6,740 nucleotides of DNA from an uncultured Helcococcus sp. (lineage in GTDB: Bacteria; Bacillota; Clostridia; Tissierellales; Peptoniphilaceae), in NCBI GenBank assembly GCA_937926545.1, contig CALAZW010000026.1, positions 1 to 6,740 of the forward strand, written 5' to 3'. Made by a program: the position numbers and the translations under genes. Below the pieces are notes generated by a model. That model was not told the DNA's origin. It did not search any database and was given only the letters and a program-made list of their open reading frames with translations. Of this stretch, positions 1 through 6,577 are shown in pieces (the stretch's first letter is position 1; the number at the start of each line of letters is the position of its first letter).

Positions 1-13
1 AATCTCAGGATTT

Positions 14-1183
14 CTACATAATTTCTCTTTGTAGTAACGCTATGCACTCCACATGGTCTGTTTGTGGGAACATATCTACTGGTTGGATTTTTTTAACCAA
101 ATAACCTTGCTTGGTCAAAAAGTCTAAATCTCTTTTTTGTGTTTCTGGATTGCAGGATATATAGATTATTTTTTCAGGTTCCAAGCGTAAAAGAGATGAT
201 AAGAATACCTCATCACTACCACTTCTAGGTGGATCCATAATAACAGCATCAAATTTTTCATTTTTGCTGGCCATATACTCCATGAAACTTCCCGCATCAT
301 CATTGATAAATTCCACATTTTTTATATCATTATATTTTTTGTTTTTTATAGCATCCCTCACAGCATCAGAATTTAATTCAACACCTATGGCTTCTTTTAC
401 ATACTTACTTGCCGCAAGAGTTATGGTTCCTATACCACAATAGGCATCTATTATTCTTTCATCTCCCTTAAATTCAGCCATCTCTAAAGCCTTTTCATAA
501 AGAACTTCTGCCTGCTTAGGGTTTACTTGATAGAAGGACTTGGCTGATATTCTAAAGTTAATGCCACAAAGTTCATCCACTATAAAGCCCTTGCCATAAA
601 TAGTCTTTTCATAATCTCCCAATATCATGGAAGTATCCTTATCATTTACATTTAAGATTACTGTTTCTATTTGAGGGTGTTTTTTCCTAAGGATTTTTAC
701 AAAGTTATTGCTACCATGAAACATCCTATCTGAAACTACTAGGACAACCATAACCTCTCCTGTCTTATAGCCGCTTTTTATTAAAACATGTCTTAGAAAA
801 CCTTGACCTGTATCCTCATCATAGGGTTCCATCTTATATTTTTTCATTATTTGCTTGATAGTTTTTACTATCTCATAACCTATTGGATCTTGGATCATAC
901 ATTGGTCTATATCTATAATCCTATGACTGTTTATTTCATACATACCAGCAATAAGCTTGCCCTTAGGGCCATATCCGAAACTAATATGCATCTTATTTCT
1001 ATATTCATAGGGTTCTTCCATAAAAATCAGGTCATTTACTTTGCCAAAACCGCTCATCAATCTATTTATGTAGTTTTGCTTGTAAAGGTTTTGGCTATCA
1101 TTGGTTAAATGTTGCAACTGGCAACCACCGCACTTGCCATAGTATTTACAAGGAGCCTTGGCTCTTATATATTTTTCTTCCAT
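14..1183 (-). CDS. rlmD: 23S rRNA (uracil-C5)-methyltransferase, RlmD/RlmCD family, lacking a TRAM domain
   Basis: This 389-residue enzyme should transfer a methyl group from S-adenosylmethionine to C5 of a 23S rRNA uridine. Iron-sulfur cluster cysteines are present as C12, C18 and C21 (CKYYGKCGGC) plus C95. The SAM-binding motif is DAYCGIGT (246-253), followed by MDPPRSG (316-322), the catalytic nucleophile C344 in ISCNPETQ, and the general base E379 in the HVE segment. Bacterial RlmD and RlmCD usually have an N-terminal TRAM domain and exceed 430 residues. Here the Fe-S motif begins at residue 12, so TRAM is absent, as in E. coli RlmC. The target uridine (U1939, U747 or both) is therefore open, and the symbol reflects family only. 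The ATG at 1183 has GAGG six bases upstream, and the gene starts 8 bp after the ATPase gene. The TAG stop lies in the window, so the gene is complete. Confidence 0.93.
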   Translation of the reverse strand: MEEKYIRAKAPCKYYGKCGGCQLQHLTNDSQNLYKQNYINRLMSGFGKVNDLIFMEEPYEYRNKMHISFGYGPKGKLIAGMYEINSHRIIDIDQCMIQDPIGYEIVKTIKQIMKKYKMEPYDEDTGQGFLRHVLIKSGYKTGEVMVVLVVSDRMFHGSNNFVKILRKKHPQIETVILNVNDKDTSMILGDYEKTIYGKGFIVDELCGINFRISAKSFYQVNPKQAEVLYEKALEMAEFKGDERIIDAYCGIGTITLAASKYVKEAIGVELNSDAVRDAIKNKKYNDIKNVEFINDDAGSFMEYMASKNEKFDAVIMDPPRSGSDEVFLSSLLRLEPEKIIYISCNPETQKRDLDFLTKQGYLVKKIQPVDMFPQTDHVECIALLQREIM

Positions 1184-1191
1184 ATCTACCT

Positions 1192-1974
1192 CTATTCTAA
1201 ATGTCTTAAATATAGGTCAGGATCATTTAAAAAATCCCTCAGTATATTTATTTGTTCTATATCTTCATAGGCCTGGGGCCTTATTTCATCCTGGTCAAAA
1301 AAGAGTATTGAAGCGTCTTTTATAGCCATGATAATAGGACTGTGACTGGCTATAATAAATTGACAGTCTTTTTTTCTCATATCATTTATCATATGTACAA
1401 AGGCCAATTGACTGGTAGTTGATAGGGCCGTTTCTGGCTCATCTAGAAAGTATATGCCACCGTCAACCAGGCGGGATGAAAACAATTCTAAATAGCCCTC
1501 TCCATGAGACAGCTTGTCCAACCCATCCTTATAGAGATGGTCCATTTGACTAAGCCCTCCTGCAAAGGGGATTTTAGCCAAATTTCTCGCATAGTTACTC
1601 CTATTGGCATACTGCCTATCTACCCTTTTTAACTCTTCTTCCAACATTCTTCTTTCTTCTGTCAAGTGATTAATAAAATAGATAAAATCTTCTGAGGATA
1701 AATAAAAGCCCCTATGGACTTGCTTGGTCCATGACAGGCTCAAGTACTTATCCAGGTCATTATCCTTATAGTCTTCATTGGATCTAGCTATATTTATCAG
1801 ATTGGCCTTCTTGGCCATGGCCCTTAAAAGGGTAGATTTACCTGACCCATTGTCTCCGACAAAAACGACCACATTTGATTCAAATTCCAAACTATCCAAA
1901 TTTTTAATCACATTTAAATTATAAGGATATTTATCCTCTTTACAAGTTTTATATTCTAGACTTCTTAAATGCAT
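1192..1974 (-). CDS. Stand-alone AAA/ABC-like ATPase (COG3910-type predicted ATPase)
   Basis: From the ATG at 1974 the protein has 260 residues. It holds Walker A GDNGSGKST (40-48), an ABC-like signature LSHGEG (155-160), Walker B GIYFLDEPE (173-181) and a switch histidine in IIASHSP (H211), the layout of SMC/Rad50/ABC-type ATPases. A helical insert between Walker A and the signature (about 95-135, Arg/Glu-rich) replaces the Q-loop region of transporters. There are no membrane segments or partner permease, so it is unlikely to be a transporter. The cellular role is unknown. A GTG at 1983 opens the same frame three codons earlier, but the ribosome binding site would abut or overlap it, while the ATG is correctly spaced. 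It is the first gene of a two-gene unit with the rRNA methyltransferase. Confidence 0.88.
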   Translation of the reverse strand: MHLRSLEYKTCKEDKYPYNLNVIKNLDSLEFESNVVVFVGDNGSGKSTLLRAMAKKANLINIARSNEDYKDNDLDKYLSLSWTKQVHRGFYLSSEDFIYFINHLTEERRMLEEELKRVDRQYANRSNYARNLAKIPFAGGLSQMDHLYKDGLDKLSHGEGYLELFSSRLVDGGIYFLDEPETALSTTSQLAFVHMINDMRKKDCQFIIASHSPIIMAIKDASILFFDQDEIRPQAYEDIEQINILRDFLNDPDLYLRHLE

Positions 1975-1979
1975 ATCAT

Positions 1980-2000
1980 CCACCCTTTTTATCTATTATA
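1980..2000 (-). promoter_or_regulatory. Putative promoter -10 box and ribosome binding site for the ATPase-rlmD unit
   Basis: A perfect TATAAT (2000-1995) follows the terminator T-tract directly. The only -35 candidate at 17-bp spacing is TACATT (2023-2018), poor and inside the terminator loop and stem. AGGGTGG (1986-1980) is the ribosome binding site, five bases before the ATG at 1974. A start about 7 bp past the -10 box would leave a leader near 14 nt. The -10 call rests on one hexamer in AT-rich DNA, supported by the preceding terminator. Confidence 0.5.
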
Positions 2001-2004
2001 CTAT

Positions 2005-2037
2005 AAAGAAAAAATGGAATGTATACACATTCCATTT
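2005..2037 (-). terminator. Intrinsic terminator closing the importer operon
   Basis: A perfect 11-bp stem, AAATGGAATGT with ACATTCCATTT (2037-2027 and 2022-2012), has a 4-nt loop and runs into T6-C-T3 (2014-2005). It starts 23 nt past the binding-protein stop codon. Position and form make this the 3' end of the FmdE-importer transcript. The stem is AT-rich but long and uninterrupted. Confidence 0.85.
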
Positions 2038-2060
2038 CTTTTATCATTTATCTTCTATTT

Positions 2061-3236
2061 TTATTTGAATTCCAATTTCATGAAACCACCGAATTTTTCT
2101 GCCATTTGATCATATAATTTTTCACCTAGCATAAATTCATATATTTCATCAGCCTTAACAACTGGATCTATATCCTTAAACTCTTCTGGATATAAGATAG
2201 TTCCTAAATAATAGGTATCTATTAGGGCTGTTTCTATGTTTGAATAATAAGATACATATGGAAGTTGACCATATACTTTTCCTTCTTGGAAGGCCCTTAA
2301 AGATTCATAATAGTCAGGGTTTTTATCATAGTCTTCTCTTACAAGGCCCAAACCATTTTCATCTATAATAATTATTTCTGGGTCCCATTTAATAAGTTGT
2401 TCCTTGTCTATATCCACAGTTCCTTCATCTTTTAACTCATCAGCCACATTATTAGCATTGATAGCATCTAGTACTTGAGAATTTGCCTTGGTACTTTCTA
2501 TACCGTGGTTTCCCTTATGACTTAGGCCTCCCACATAAACTGAAGGTCTCTTGTCTTCTTCTATATGCTTGGTCAAGTTTTCTAATTCTTTTTTAGCATC
2601 TTCTAAATAATTAATTACTTCTTCTGCCCTATCTTCCTTGCCAGTAATTTGTCCAATTATTTTTAAGGATTCATACATTTTTTCATCAAAAACTGGTTCA
2701 CTTCCAGTGGTTAAGATAACTACTGGTATACCTGTCTTATTTTCCAATTCTTCTAGGGTTTTTATATCCAAGTCTCCAGCTATAATCACATCTGGATCTG
2801 CTGTTAAAACTAACTCTGGATCAACGTCTGCTGGGAATCCTTCACCTACTAAGTCAAGAGCAGCCAAGCCTTCAGCATTGGCCATAATATATGGTCTTCC
2901 TGATTCCTTGTTTTGTTGAGCCTTTTCTATTCCCACTAATTTTTCTGTTCCATTGATATAGGTATACATTCTAAGAGCTGAACCTATAACTAAAAGGTCA
3001 TCTCTATCTCCATCTAGGACAACTTCTCTACCAGCCATATCAGTAAATTTAAGTTCTCCTAATTCTTTATCTTCCTTCTTATCATCGCCATCAAGCTTAT
3101 CTTCCACTTGATCAACCTTATCTTCTAACTTGTCTTCTAATTCTTCTTTTTTATCTTCAGCCTTTTGACCACATCCTGCCAACACTAAGGTTAAAACTAG
3201 GAATAGGGCTAAAAGTTTTTTCATATTATTTTTCAT
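2061..3236 (-). CDS. ABC transporter substrate-binding lipoprotein (periplasmic binding protein type 2, COG0614-like)
   Basis: The 391-residue protein starts with a lipoprotein signal peptide: basic MKNNMKK, a hydrophobic core, and lipobox L19-A20-G21-C22, so it should be anchored outside the membrane by lipidated C22. Residues 26-58 are a very charged Lys/Glu/Asp linker with hydrophobics at 33, 37, 41, 44 and 48, which suggests a short coiled coil or extended stalk. The binding domain follows from about 63 (FTDMAGREVVL), with DPELVLTADPDVIIAG (139-154) ending lobe one and RPSVYVGGLSHKGNHGIEST (230-249) opening lobe two. The late PYVSYYSNIETALIDTYYLGTILYPEEF segment is typical of binding proteins annotated as iron-type. 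The AGGAGG ribosome binding site is four bases from the ATG and overlaps the ATPase stop. The gene is last in its operon, where such genes are often first. Ligand identity (Fe complex, Mo/W oxyanion or cobalamin) is not visible. Confidence 0.94.
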   Translation of the reverse strand: MKNNMKKLLALFLVLTLVLAGCGQKAEDKKEELEDKLEDKVDQVEDKLDGDDKKEDKELGELKFTDMAGREVVLDGDRDDLLVIGSALRMYTYINGTEKLVGIEKAQQNKESGRPYIMANAEGLAALDLVGEGFPADVDPELVLTADPDVIIAGDLDIKTLEELENKTGIPVVILTTGSEPVFDEKMYESLKIIGQITGKEDRAEEVINYLEDAKKELENLTKHIEEDKRPSVYVGGLSHKGNHGIESTKANSQVLDAINANNVADELKDEGTVDIDKEQLIKWDPEIIIIDENGLGLVREDYDKNPDYYESLRAFQEGKVYGQLPYVSYYSNIETALIDTYYLGTILYPEEFKDIDPVVKADEIYEFMLGEKLYDQMAEKFGGFMKLEFK

Positions 3237-3244
3237 ATTTCCTC

Positions 3245-4000
3245 CTAATATTTTGGTATTATTACAAGCTCGCCACGTACTTCTTCTATATAAACATCTA
3301 TGTCATAGACTTCCTTAATAGACTCTTCTGTTATAGTTGACTTATCTCCAAAGCTATAAACATTTTTATCTTTCAAAAGTAAAAACTTATTGGCATATTT
3401 CAAGGCCAGATTCAAATCATGCATGGCTACAACTGCCGATATTTGTTTTTCCTCTACTATCTCCTTGATTGTCTTTAAAACATCAATTTGATTTCTTAAA
3501 TCCAGATTACTAGTTGGTTCATCCATAAGCATTATCCTTGGTTCTTGGGCTAGGGCCCGGGCTATAATAACCTTTTGAAGCTCTCCCCCACTTAGTTCAC
3601 TGGTATAACGCATGGTATAGTCTTCCAATCCCAATCTTTCTATAACCTGCCTGGTAATCTCCATATCATTTTCACTTACATCCCATTTTATATAGGGTTT
3701 TCTGCCCAGTAAAACTGTATCAAAAACAGTCTTTCTAGAATGATCATGTCTTTGGGGCACATAGCCTATATTTTTAGCAAGCCCTGTTCCCTTAAGCTCC
3801 CTATAGTCTATTTCCCCCACATAGACAGTTCCCCCATCTGGTTGTAGGATCTTACTTATACACTTTAATAGTGTGGACTTTCCTGTACCATTGGTACCTA
3901 GAACTGCCACATAGTCTCCCTTGTCTATGGAAAAACTAATGTCTTCTAGTACTTCCAGCCTGGGATAGGAAAAATCTATATTTCTAACATCTAACTCCAT
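3245..4000 (-). CDS. ABC transporter ATP-binding protein, FepC/BtuD type
   Basis: This 251-residue nucleotide-binding subunit has every catalytic element: Walker A GTNGTGKST (35-43), Q-loop Q83 in GYVPQ, signature LSGGE (136-140), Walker B IMLMDEP (156-162) and switch histidine H194. The Q-loop region (VPQRHDHSRKTVFDTVLLGRKPY) follows the pattern of siderophore/cobalamin/molybdate importers of the FecE/BtuD/MolC type. It would act as a cytoplasmic dimer under the permease. Its ATG overlaps the permease stop by one base, and an AAGGGGG ribosome binding site lies in the last permease codons, so the two are translationally coupled. Its TAG stop overlaps the ribosome binding site of the binding-protein gene. 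Nothing is missing or truncated. Confidence 0.96.
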   Translation of the reverse strand: MELDVRNIDFSYPRLEVLEDISFSIDKGDYVAVLGTNGTGKSTLLKCISKILQPDGGTVYVGEIDYRELKGTGLAKNIGYVPQRHDHSRKTVFDTVLLGRKPYIKWDVSENDMEITRQVIERLGLEDYTMRYTSELSGGELQKVIIARALAQEPRIMLMDEPTSNLDLRNQIDVLKTIKEIVEEKQISAVVAMHDLNLALKYANKFLLLKDKNVYSFGDKSTITEESIKEVYDIDVYIEEVRGELVIIPKY

Positions 4001-5058
4001 TACATATCCCCCTTAATTAAAAAGTATAAGAATAGAGGGGCTCCTAAAAAGGAGGTAACCGCACCTACTGGTAACATACTAGGTGATATGACAATTCTTG
4101 CCAGGGTATCTGATACCACTAGAATCAAGGCTCCCATAATGGCTGAAGCAGGTAGTAAAAACCTATTGTCACTTCCTATTATCCTTCGAGTAATATGAGG
4201 ACTGATAAGTCCTATAAAGCCAATTACCCCTAAAAATGATACTGTCACAGCCGTTATGATAGATGATAGTCCCATACTAATAAGTCTTATTTTTTCAACA
4301 TTTACGCCTAAACTCTTGGCTGTATCTTCTCCACTGTCAAGAGCATTATAGTCCCACCTATGATGGATAAAATAGAGTGTTGAAATTAAAACTATTACCC
4401 CCATAATAAGAACTTCCTTCCAAGTGGACCTACCTAGATCCCCAAATGTCCAAAAAACAACAGCTGCCACCTTGGTTGAATCCTTAGCAAAGTACTGTAT
4501 AATCATCGTTCCTGCAGAAAACAAGGAAGATAAGGATACACCTGCTAAAATAATACTTTGGGTGGTAAAGCTTCCCAACTTAGATAAACCTATAATTAAA
4601 ATTGTAGCTAAAAGAGAAAATACCATGGCACAGATGGTTACCATATAGGGATTGGATATTTGAACCTCCCCTATTCCACTATTGGAAATGGAACCTGCCC
4701 CCAATAAAATAATAGCCACATTGGCACCAAAGGCTGCCGCATTTGATATGCCTAGAGTTGATGGTGAAGCTAGAGGGTTTTTTAAGTTATTTTGCATGAT
4801 GGCCCCTGCTATGGATAGGCCTGCCCCTGCTATTAATCCCGATACTACTCTAGGTAGCCTGATACTTCTAACAACTGAAACAATCTTTTTTTCTCCCCTA
4901 CCCAAGCTGGCCTCAAAAATTTCCAGTGGACTAATTTTTATGGCCCCTGCATTGATGGACCAAAAAACAGCTAGAAGGGTTAATAAAGCTAAAAATAAAA
5001 TGGTAAGTCTTTTTTTTGCCTGGTGTTTCTTATAGTCTTTTTTTATGTTTGTCTCCAT
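4000..5058 (-). CDS. FecCD/BtuC-type ABC importer permease
   Basis: This 352-residue integral membrane protein has the usual length for the FecCD family, which typically has about ten membrane helices. The first hydrophobic segment is at about 18-37. The family motif RLPR (67-70) leads into a Gly/Ala-rich helix and NPLASP (94-99) with LGISNAAAFGA. The coupling region FIGLISPHITRRIIGSDNR (281-299) contacts the ATPase, and the C-terminal PVGAVTSFLGAPLF block is intact. Family members work as homodimers moving iron-siderophores, haem, cobalamin or molybdate/tungstate. The sequence does not decide among these. The ATG at 5058 has a weak Shine-Dalgarno (GAGG about 13 bases away), so its translation is probably coupled to the FmdE gene 6 bp upstream. 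Its TAA stop overlaps the ATPase start by one base (ATGTAATG). Confidence 0.95.
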   Translation of the reverse strand: METNIKKDYKKHQAKKRLTILFLALLTLLAVFWSINAGAIKISPLEIFEASLGRGEKKIVSVVRSIRLPRVVSGLIAGAGLSIAGAIMQNNLKNPLASPSTLGISNAAAFGANVAIILLGAGSISNSGIGEVQISNPYMVTICAMVFSLLATILIIGLSKLGSFTTQSIILAGVSLSSLFSAGTMIIQYFAKDSTKVAAVVFWTFGDLGRSTWKEVLIMGVIVLISTLYFIHHRWDYNALDSGEDTAKSLGVNVEKIRLISMGLSSIITAVTVSFLGVIGFIGLISPHITRRIIGSDNRFLLPASAIMGALILVVSDTLARIVISPSMLPVGAVTSFLGAPLFLYFLIKGDM

Positions 5059-5064
5059 AAAAAA

Positions 5065-5589
5065 TTACCAACCTCTTGAGTAGCTATGGGCACAATCAAG
5101 ACATAGTTTCTTACCTTCTTCTATTCTAATCTTGTGTTCTGGTGCATTTTCCCCACATTTTTCACACTTAATATTGGCAAATCTCTTGGCTCTTTCAGGT
5201 AAGTCTAGTTCAACTTCCTTGTAGTCAAATACTTGATCAAGAGGTCCTTCCAAGATAAAGAACTGCTTTTCTTCCCTGGACATATCACCAGGCATAGACT
5301 TTAACATAAACCTCATAGCCTTATTGGTCTTTCTAGACATGAAGGTAAAGGCCATCTTACCTGTTGGCTTATAGATTAAGTTTCCCTTGCCTAGAGTACA
5401 ACCTGTTATTACTTGGACTGCATCCACTCCACAGGCATCATTTTCTGTTATACACACAACTTCTTCATCCTTGGAAAAGCTTAAGCCCATCTTTTCCCCT
5501 GCAGCCTCAGCTGCCCTAAATCCTATTGCCAGACCTGGACACTGATGGCCATGAAAGTCTACGCATTTTTCCCATAATGTTTGATTCAT
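5065..5589 (-). CDS. FmdE-family protein with C-terminal TraR/DksA-type zinc finger
   Basis: This 174-residue protein opens with the FmdE signature C9-V-D-F-H13-G-H15-Q-C17-P-G, which in this family supplies metal-binding Cys and His residues. C53 follows in ENDACGVDAVQ and C64 in ITGCTLGKGN. The C-terminus carries a four-cysteine zinc finger, C142/C145 and C163/C166. The name comes from a gene in the methanogen molybdenum formylmethanofuran dehydrogenase operon, but bacterial members occur without that enzyme and have no settled biochemical role. No formylmethanofuran dehydrogenase is present here. The ATG at 5589 has GAGGAG five bases upstream, the clearest ribosome binding site of the cassette. 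The gene is first in line, 6 bp ahead of a metal-type ABC importer. That placement suggests a role in handling, sensing or inserting the imported metal. The family is secure and the role is inferred. Confidence 0.92.
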   Translation of the reverse strand: MNQTLWEKCVDFHGHQCPGLAIGFRAAEAAGEKMGLSFSKDEEVVCITENDACGVDAVQVITGCTLGKGNLIYKPTGKMAFTFMSRKTNKAMRFMLKSMPGDMSREEKQFFILEGPLDQVFDYKEVELDLPERAKRFANIKCEKCGENAPEHKIRIEEGKKLCLDCAHSYSRGW

Positions 5590-5619
5590 ATTTACTCCTC
5601 TACTTTGTTTTTCTATATT

Positions 5620-5643
5620 CTAATATAGCTATATATATATTAG
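5620..5643 (-). promoter_or_regulatory. TA-rich palindrome and possible promoter core for the FmdE cassette
   Basis: CTAATATA (5643-5636) and TATATTAG (5627-5620) form perfect 8-bp arms around eight bases. A TGC-TAATAT sequence (5645-5637) resembles an extended -10 element, with a poor TAGTAA at -35 (5665-5660, 17-bp spacing). A second -10 candidate, TATATT, lies at 5627-5622. The gap must hold the promoter if the cassette is transcribed independently, but no strong hexamer pair is visible and the exact site is uncertain. Confidence 0.35.
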
Positions 5644-5667
5644 CATACACCTTGTGCCTTTACTATT

Positions 5668-5693
5668 TAAATTGATATTTATTTATCAATTTA
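5668..5693 (-). promoter_or_regulatory. AT-rich dyad, possible Fur-like operator upstream of the FmdE-transporter cassette
   Basis: A perfect 10-bp inverted repeat, TAAATTGATA and TATCAATTTA, is separated by six A/T bases. It lies directly after the SprT-like stop codon and 79 bp before the FmdE gene's ribosome binding site. The core TGATA-n6-TATCA resembles the Bacillus-type Fur box TGATAAT-n-ATTATCA but is one base longer and lacks the inner AT match. No T-tract follows, which argues against an ordinary terminator. Operator function is inferred from shape and position. Confidence 0.35.
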
Positions 5694-6188
5694 TTAAGGC
5701 TTTTTAATTATTTCCTCTATAGGGCTCAAACAAGCTGAACATCTATGTTTTCCAGTCATTTTTTTATAGCGTTCAAGCCTTTTATAGTAGTTGGGACAGT
5801 TTTTATTGCTACACCTGTAACTATAGTCTGCCTCCAAGGGCTGGTTTGATTTTACCTCTATCTTTAACTCCCTAAAGTTTTTATTTAATCTTTCCATCTC
5901 ATATTTAAATCTTTTTGAATGATTATCAAAGGGATACTTGTGATGGATCATTTCATGGACCAGGATATTTACCAATTGATCTGGATGGAGCTGGGCATAT
6001 TTTTTTGATATTTCAATAATAGGCTTGTTCTTTATTATCTTTTCTCCCCTTTCATTTATCATATAACTATACTTGTATCTGGCCAGGGTCCTTTTTAATC
6101 GTCCATTGTAAACCACATCAATTTTTTCCAGGCCTCCTTCAAAATATTTTTCATTGCATTTATCAAATAATATATTTAAGTCTTCCAT
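5694..6188 (-). CDS. SprT-like zinc metallopeptidase domain protein
   Basis: This 164-residue protein carries the SprT/Spartan-type gluzincin motif at H78-E79-M-I-H82-H. The expected third zinc ligand H90 follows in the NHSKRF segment (family pattern HExxH...GHxxxF). A C-terminal zinc ribbon has C126/C131 and C150/C153. No signal peptide or membrane segment is seen, so it should be cytoplasmic. Eukaryotic relatives (SPRTN, Wss1) cut DNA-protein crosslinks. Bacterial SprT-like proteins are largely uncharacterised, so a repair role is only an analogy. The ATG at 6188 is preceded by GGAG at five bases, a good match. The gap to yjdM is 38 bp and is filled by a hairpin and this ribosome binding site, so no separate promoter is evident. 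Expression probably depends on readthrough from yjdM. Confidence 0.88.
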   Translation of the reverse strand: MEDLNILFDKCNEKYFEGGLEKIDVVYNGRLKRTLARYKYSYMINERGEKIIKNKPIIEISKKYAQLHPDQLVNILVHEMIHHKYPFDNHSKRFKYEMERLNKNFRELKIEVKSNQPLEADYSYRCSNKNCPNYYKRLERYKKMTGKHRCSACLSPIEEIIKKP

Positions 6189-6204
6189 CTTCTCTCCATA
6201 AAAG

Positions 6205-6228
6205 AAAAAACCTTAGAAACTAAGGTTT
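6205..6228 (-). terminator. Intrinsic terminator-like hairpin after yjdM
   Basis: A perfect 9-bp stem, AAACCTTAG with CTAAGGTTT (6228-6220 and 6216-6208), has a 3-nt loop. The transcript runs straight into T6-C-T3. The first stem base pair lies in the yjdM TAA stop codon. Stem plus T-tract is the normal form of a Rho-independent terminator, although the stem has only three G-C pairs and may be leaky. The SprT-like ribosome binding site begins about 7 nt after the first T-run. Confidence 0.72.
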
Positions 6229-6568
6229 AAGCTTTTTTTACATATTCTGATTTTAAGTTCATGTTTCCGAAACCAGGTATCTTACAGCCTATATCATGGC
6301 CATCAAATCCATCTTGTAAAACTATTCCCTTTACCTTGGTTCCCTTTTTTATAGGCTTTGATGCTCCCTTGACCTTTAGGTCCTTTACAACTATAACATC
6401 ATCACCATCTTCTAATGGGTTGCCAAAAGCGTCTGTTATCATGTTCTCTTCTTCTTTCTTAGCCATGTCTAACTCAGTCCACTCATGGAAACACTCCGGA
6501 CATATAAATAAATTGTTGTCCTCATATGTGTATTTGCCATCACATTTTGGGCAAGTTGGTAAACTCAT
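6227..6568 (-). CDS. yjdM: YjdM/PhnA family zinc-ribbon protein
   Basis: This 113-residue protein is close to the usual length of the family. The N-terminal zinc ribbon has two CPxC pairs, C6/C9 (CPKC) and C23/C26 (CPEC), followed by HEW. After a short acidic linker, residues from about 43 form the PhnA domain, with the characteristic DAFGNPLEDGDDV and KDLKVKG segments and a small beta-barrel-like KGTKVKGIVL stretch. E. coli YjdM was once named PhnA because it lies near the phosphonate operon, but it is not phosphonoacetate hydrolase and its role is unknown. No phosphonate genes are visible here. The ATG at 6568 is preceded by AAAGGA at nine bases. A hairpin terminator starts in its stop codon. 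The family call is secure and the function is not. Confidence 0.93.
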   Translation of the reverse strand: MSLPTCPKCDGKYTYEDNNLFICPECFHEWTELDMAKKEEENMITDAFGNPLEDGDDVIVVKDLKVKGASKPIKKGTKVKGIVLQDGFDGHDIGCKIPGFGNMNLKSEYVKKA

Positions 6569-6577
6569 TTAATCACA

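Noticed and set aside
803..1108. Plus-strand open frame of about 100 codons antisense to the rRNA methyltransferase
   Set aside because: It lies wholly within a gene with intact catalytic motifs, and its translation shows no recognisable domain.
1975..1983. GTG at 1983 as start of the COG3910-type ATPase
   Set aside because: The AGGGTGG ribosome binding site overlaps this codon; the ATG at 1974 has proper spacing.
2638..2919. Plus-strand open frame antisense to the binding-protein gene
   Set aside because: Low-complexity Ser/Pro-rich translation fully inside a well-supported gene; a reverse-complement shadow.
4424..5035. Two plus-strand open frames antisense to the permease
   Set aside because: Both lie inside the permease gene, whose FecCD motifs are intact, and neither has a recognisable domain.
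5590..5693. A riboswitch (for example molybdenum cofactor or cobalamin) ahead of the importer cassette
   Set aside because: The 104-bp gap is too short and too AT-rich for either aptamer, and only simple dyads are visible.
6261..6572. Plus-strand open frame antisense to yjdM
   Set aside because: It is a shadow of the zinc-ribbon gene; its translation has no family features.
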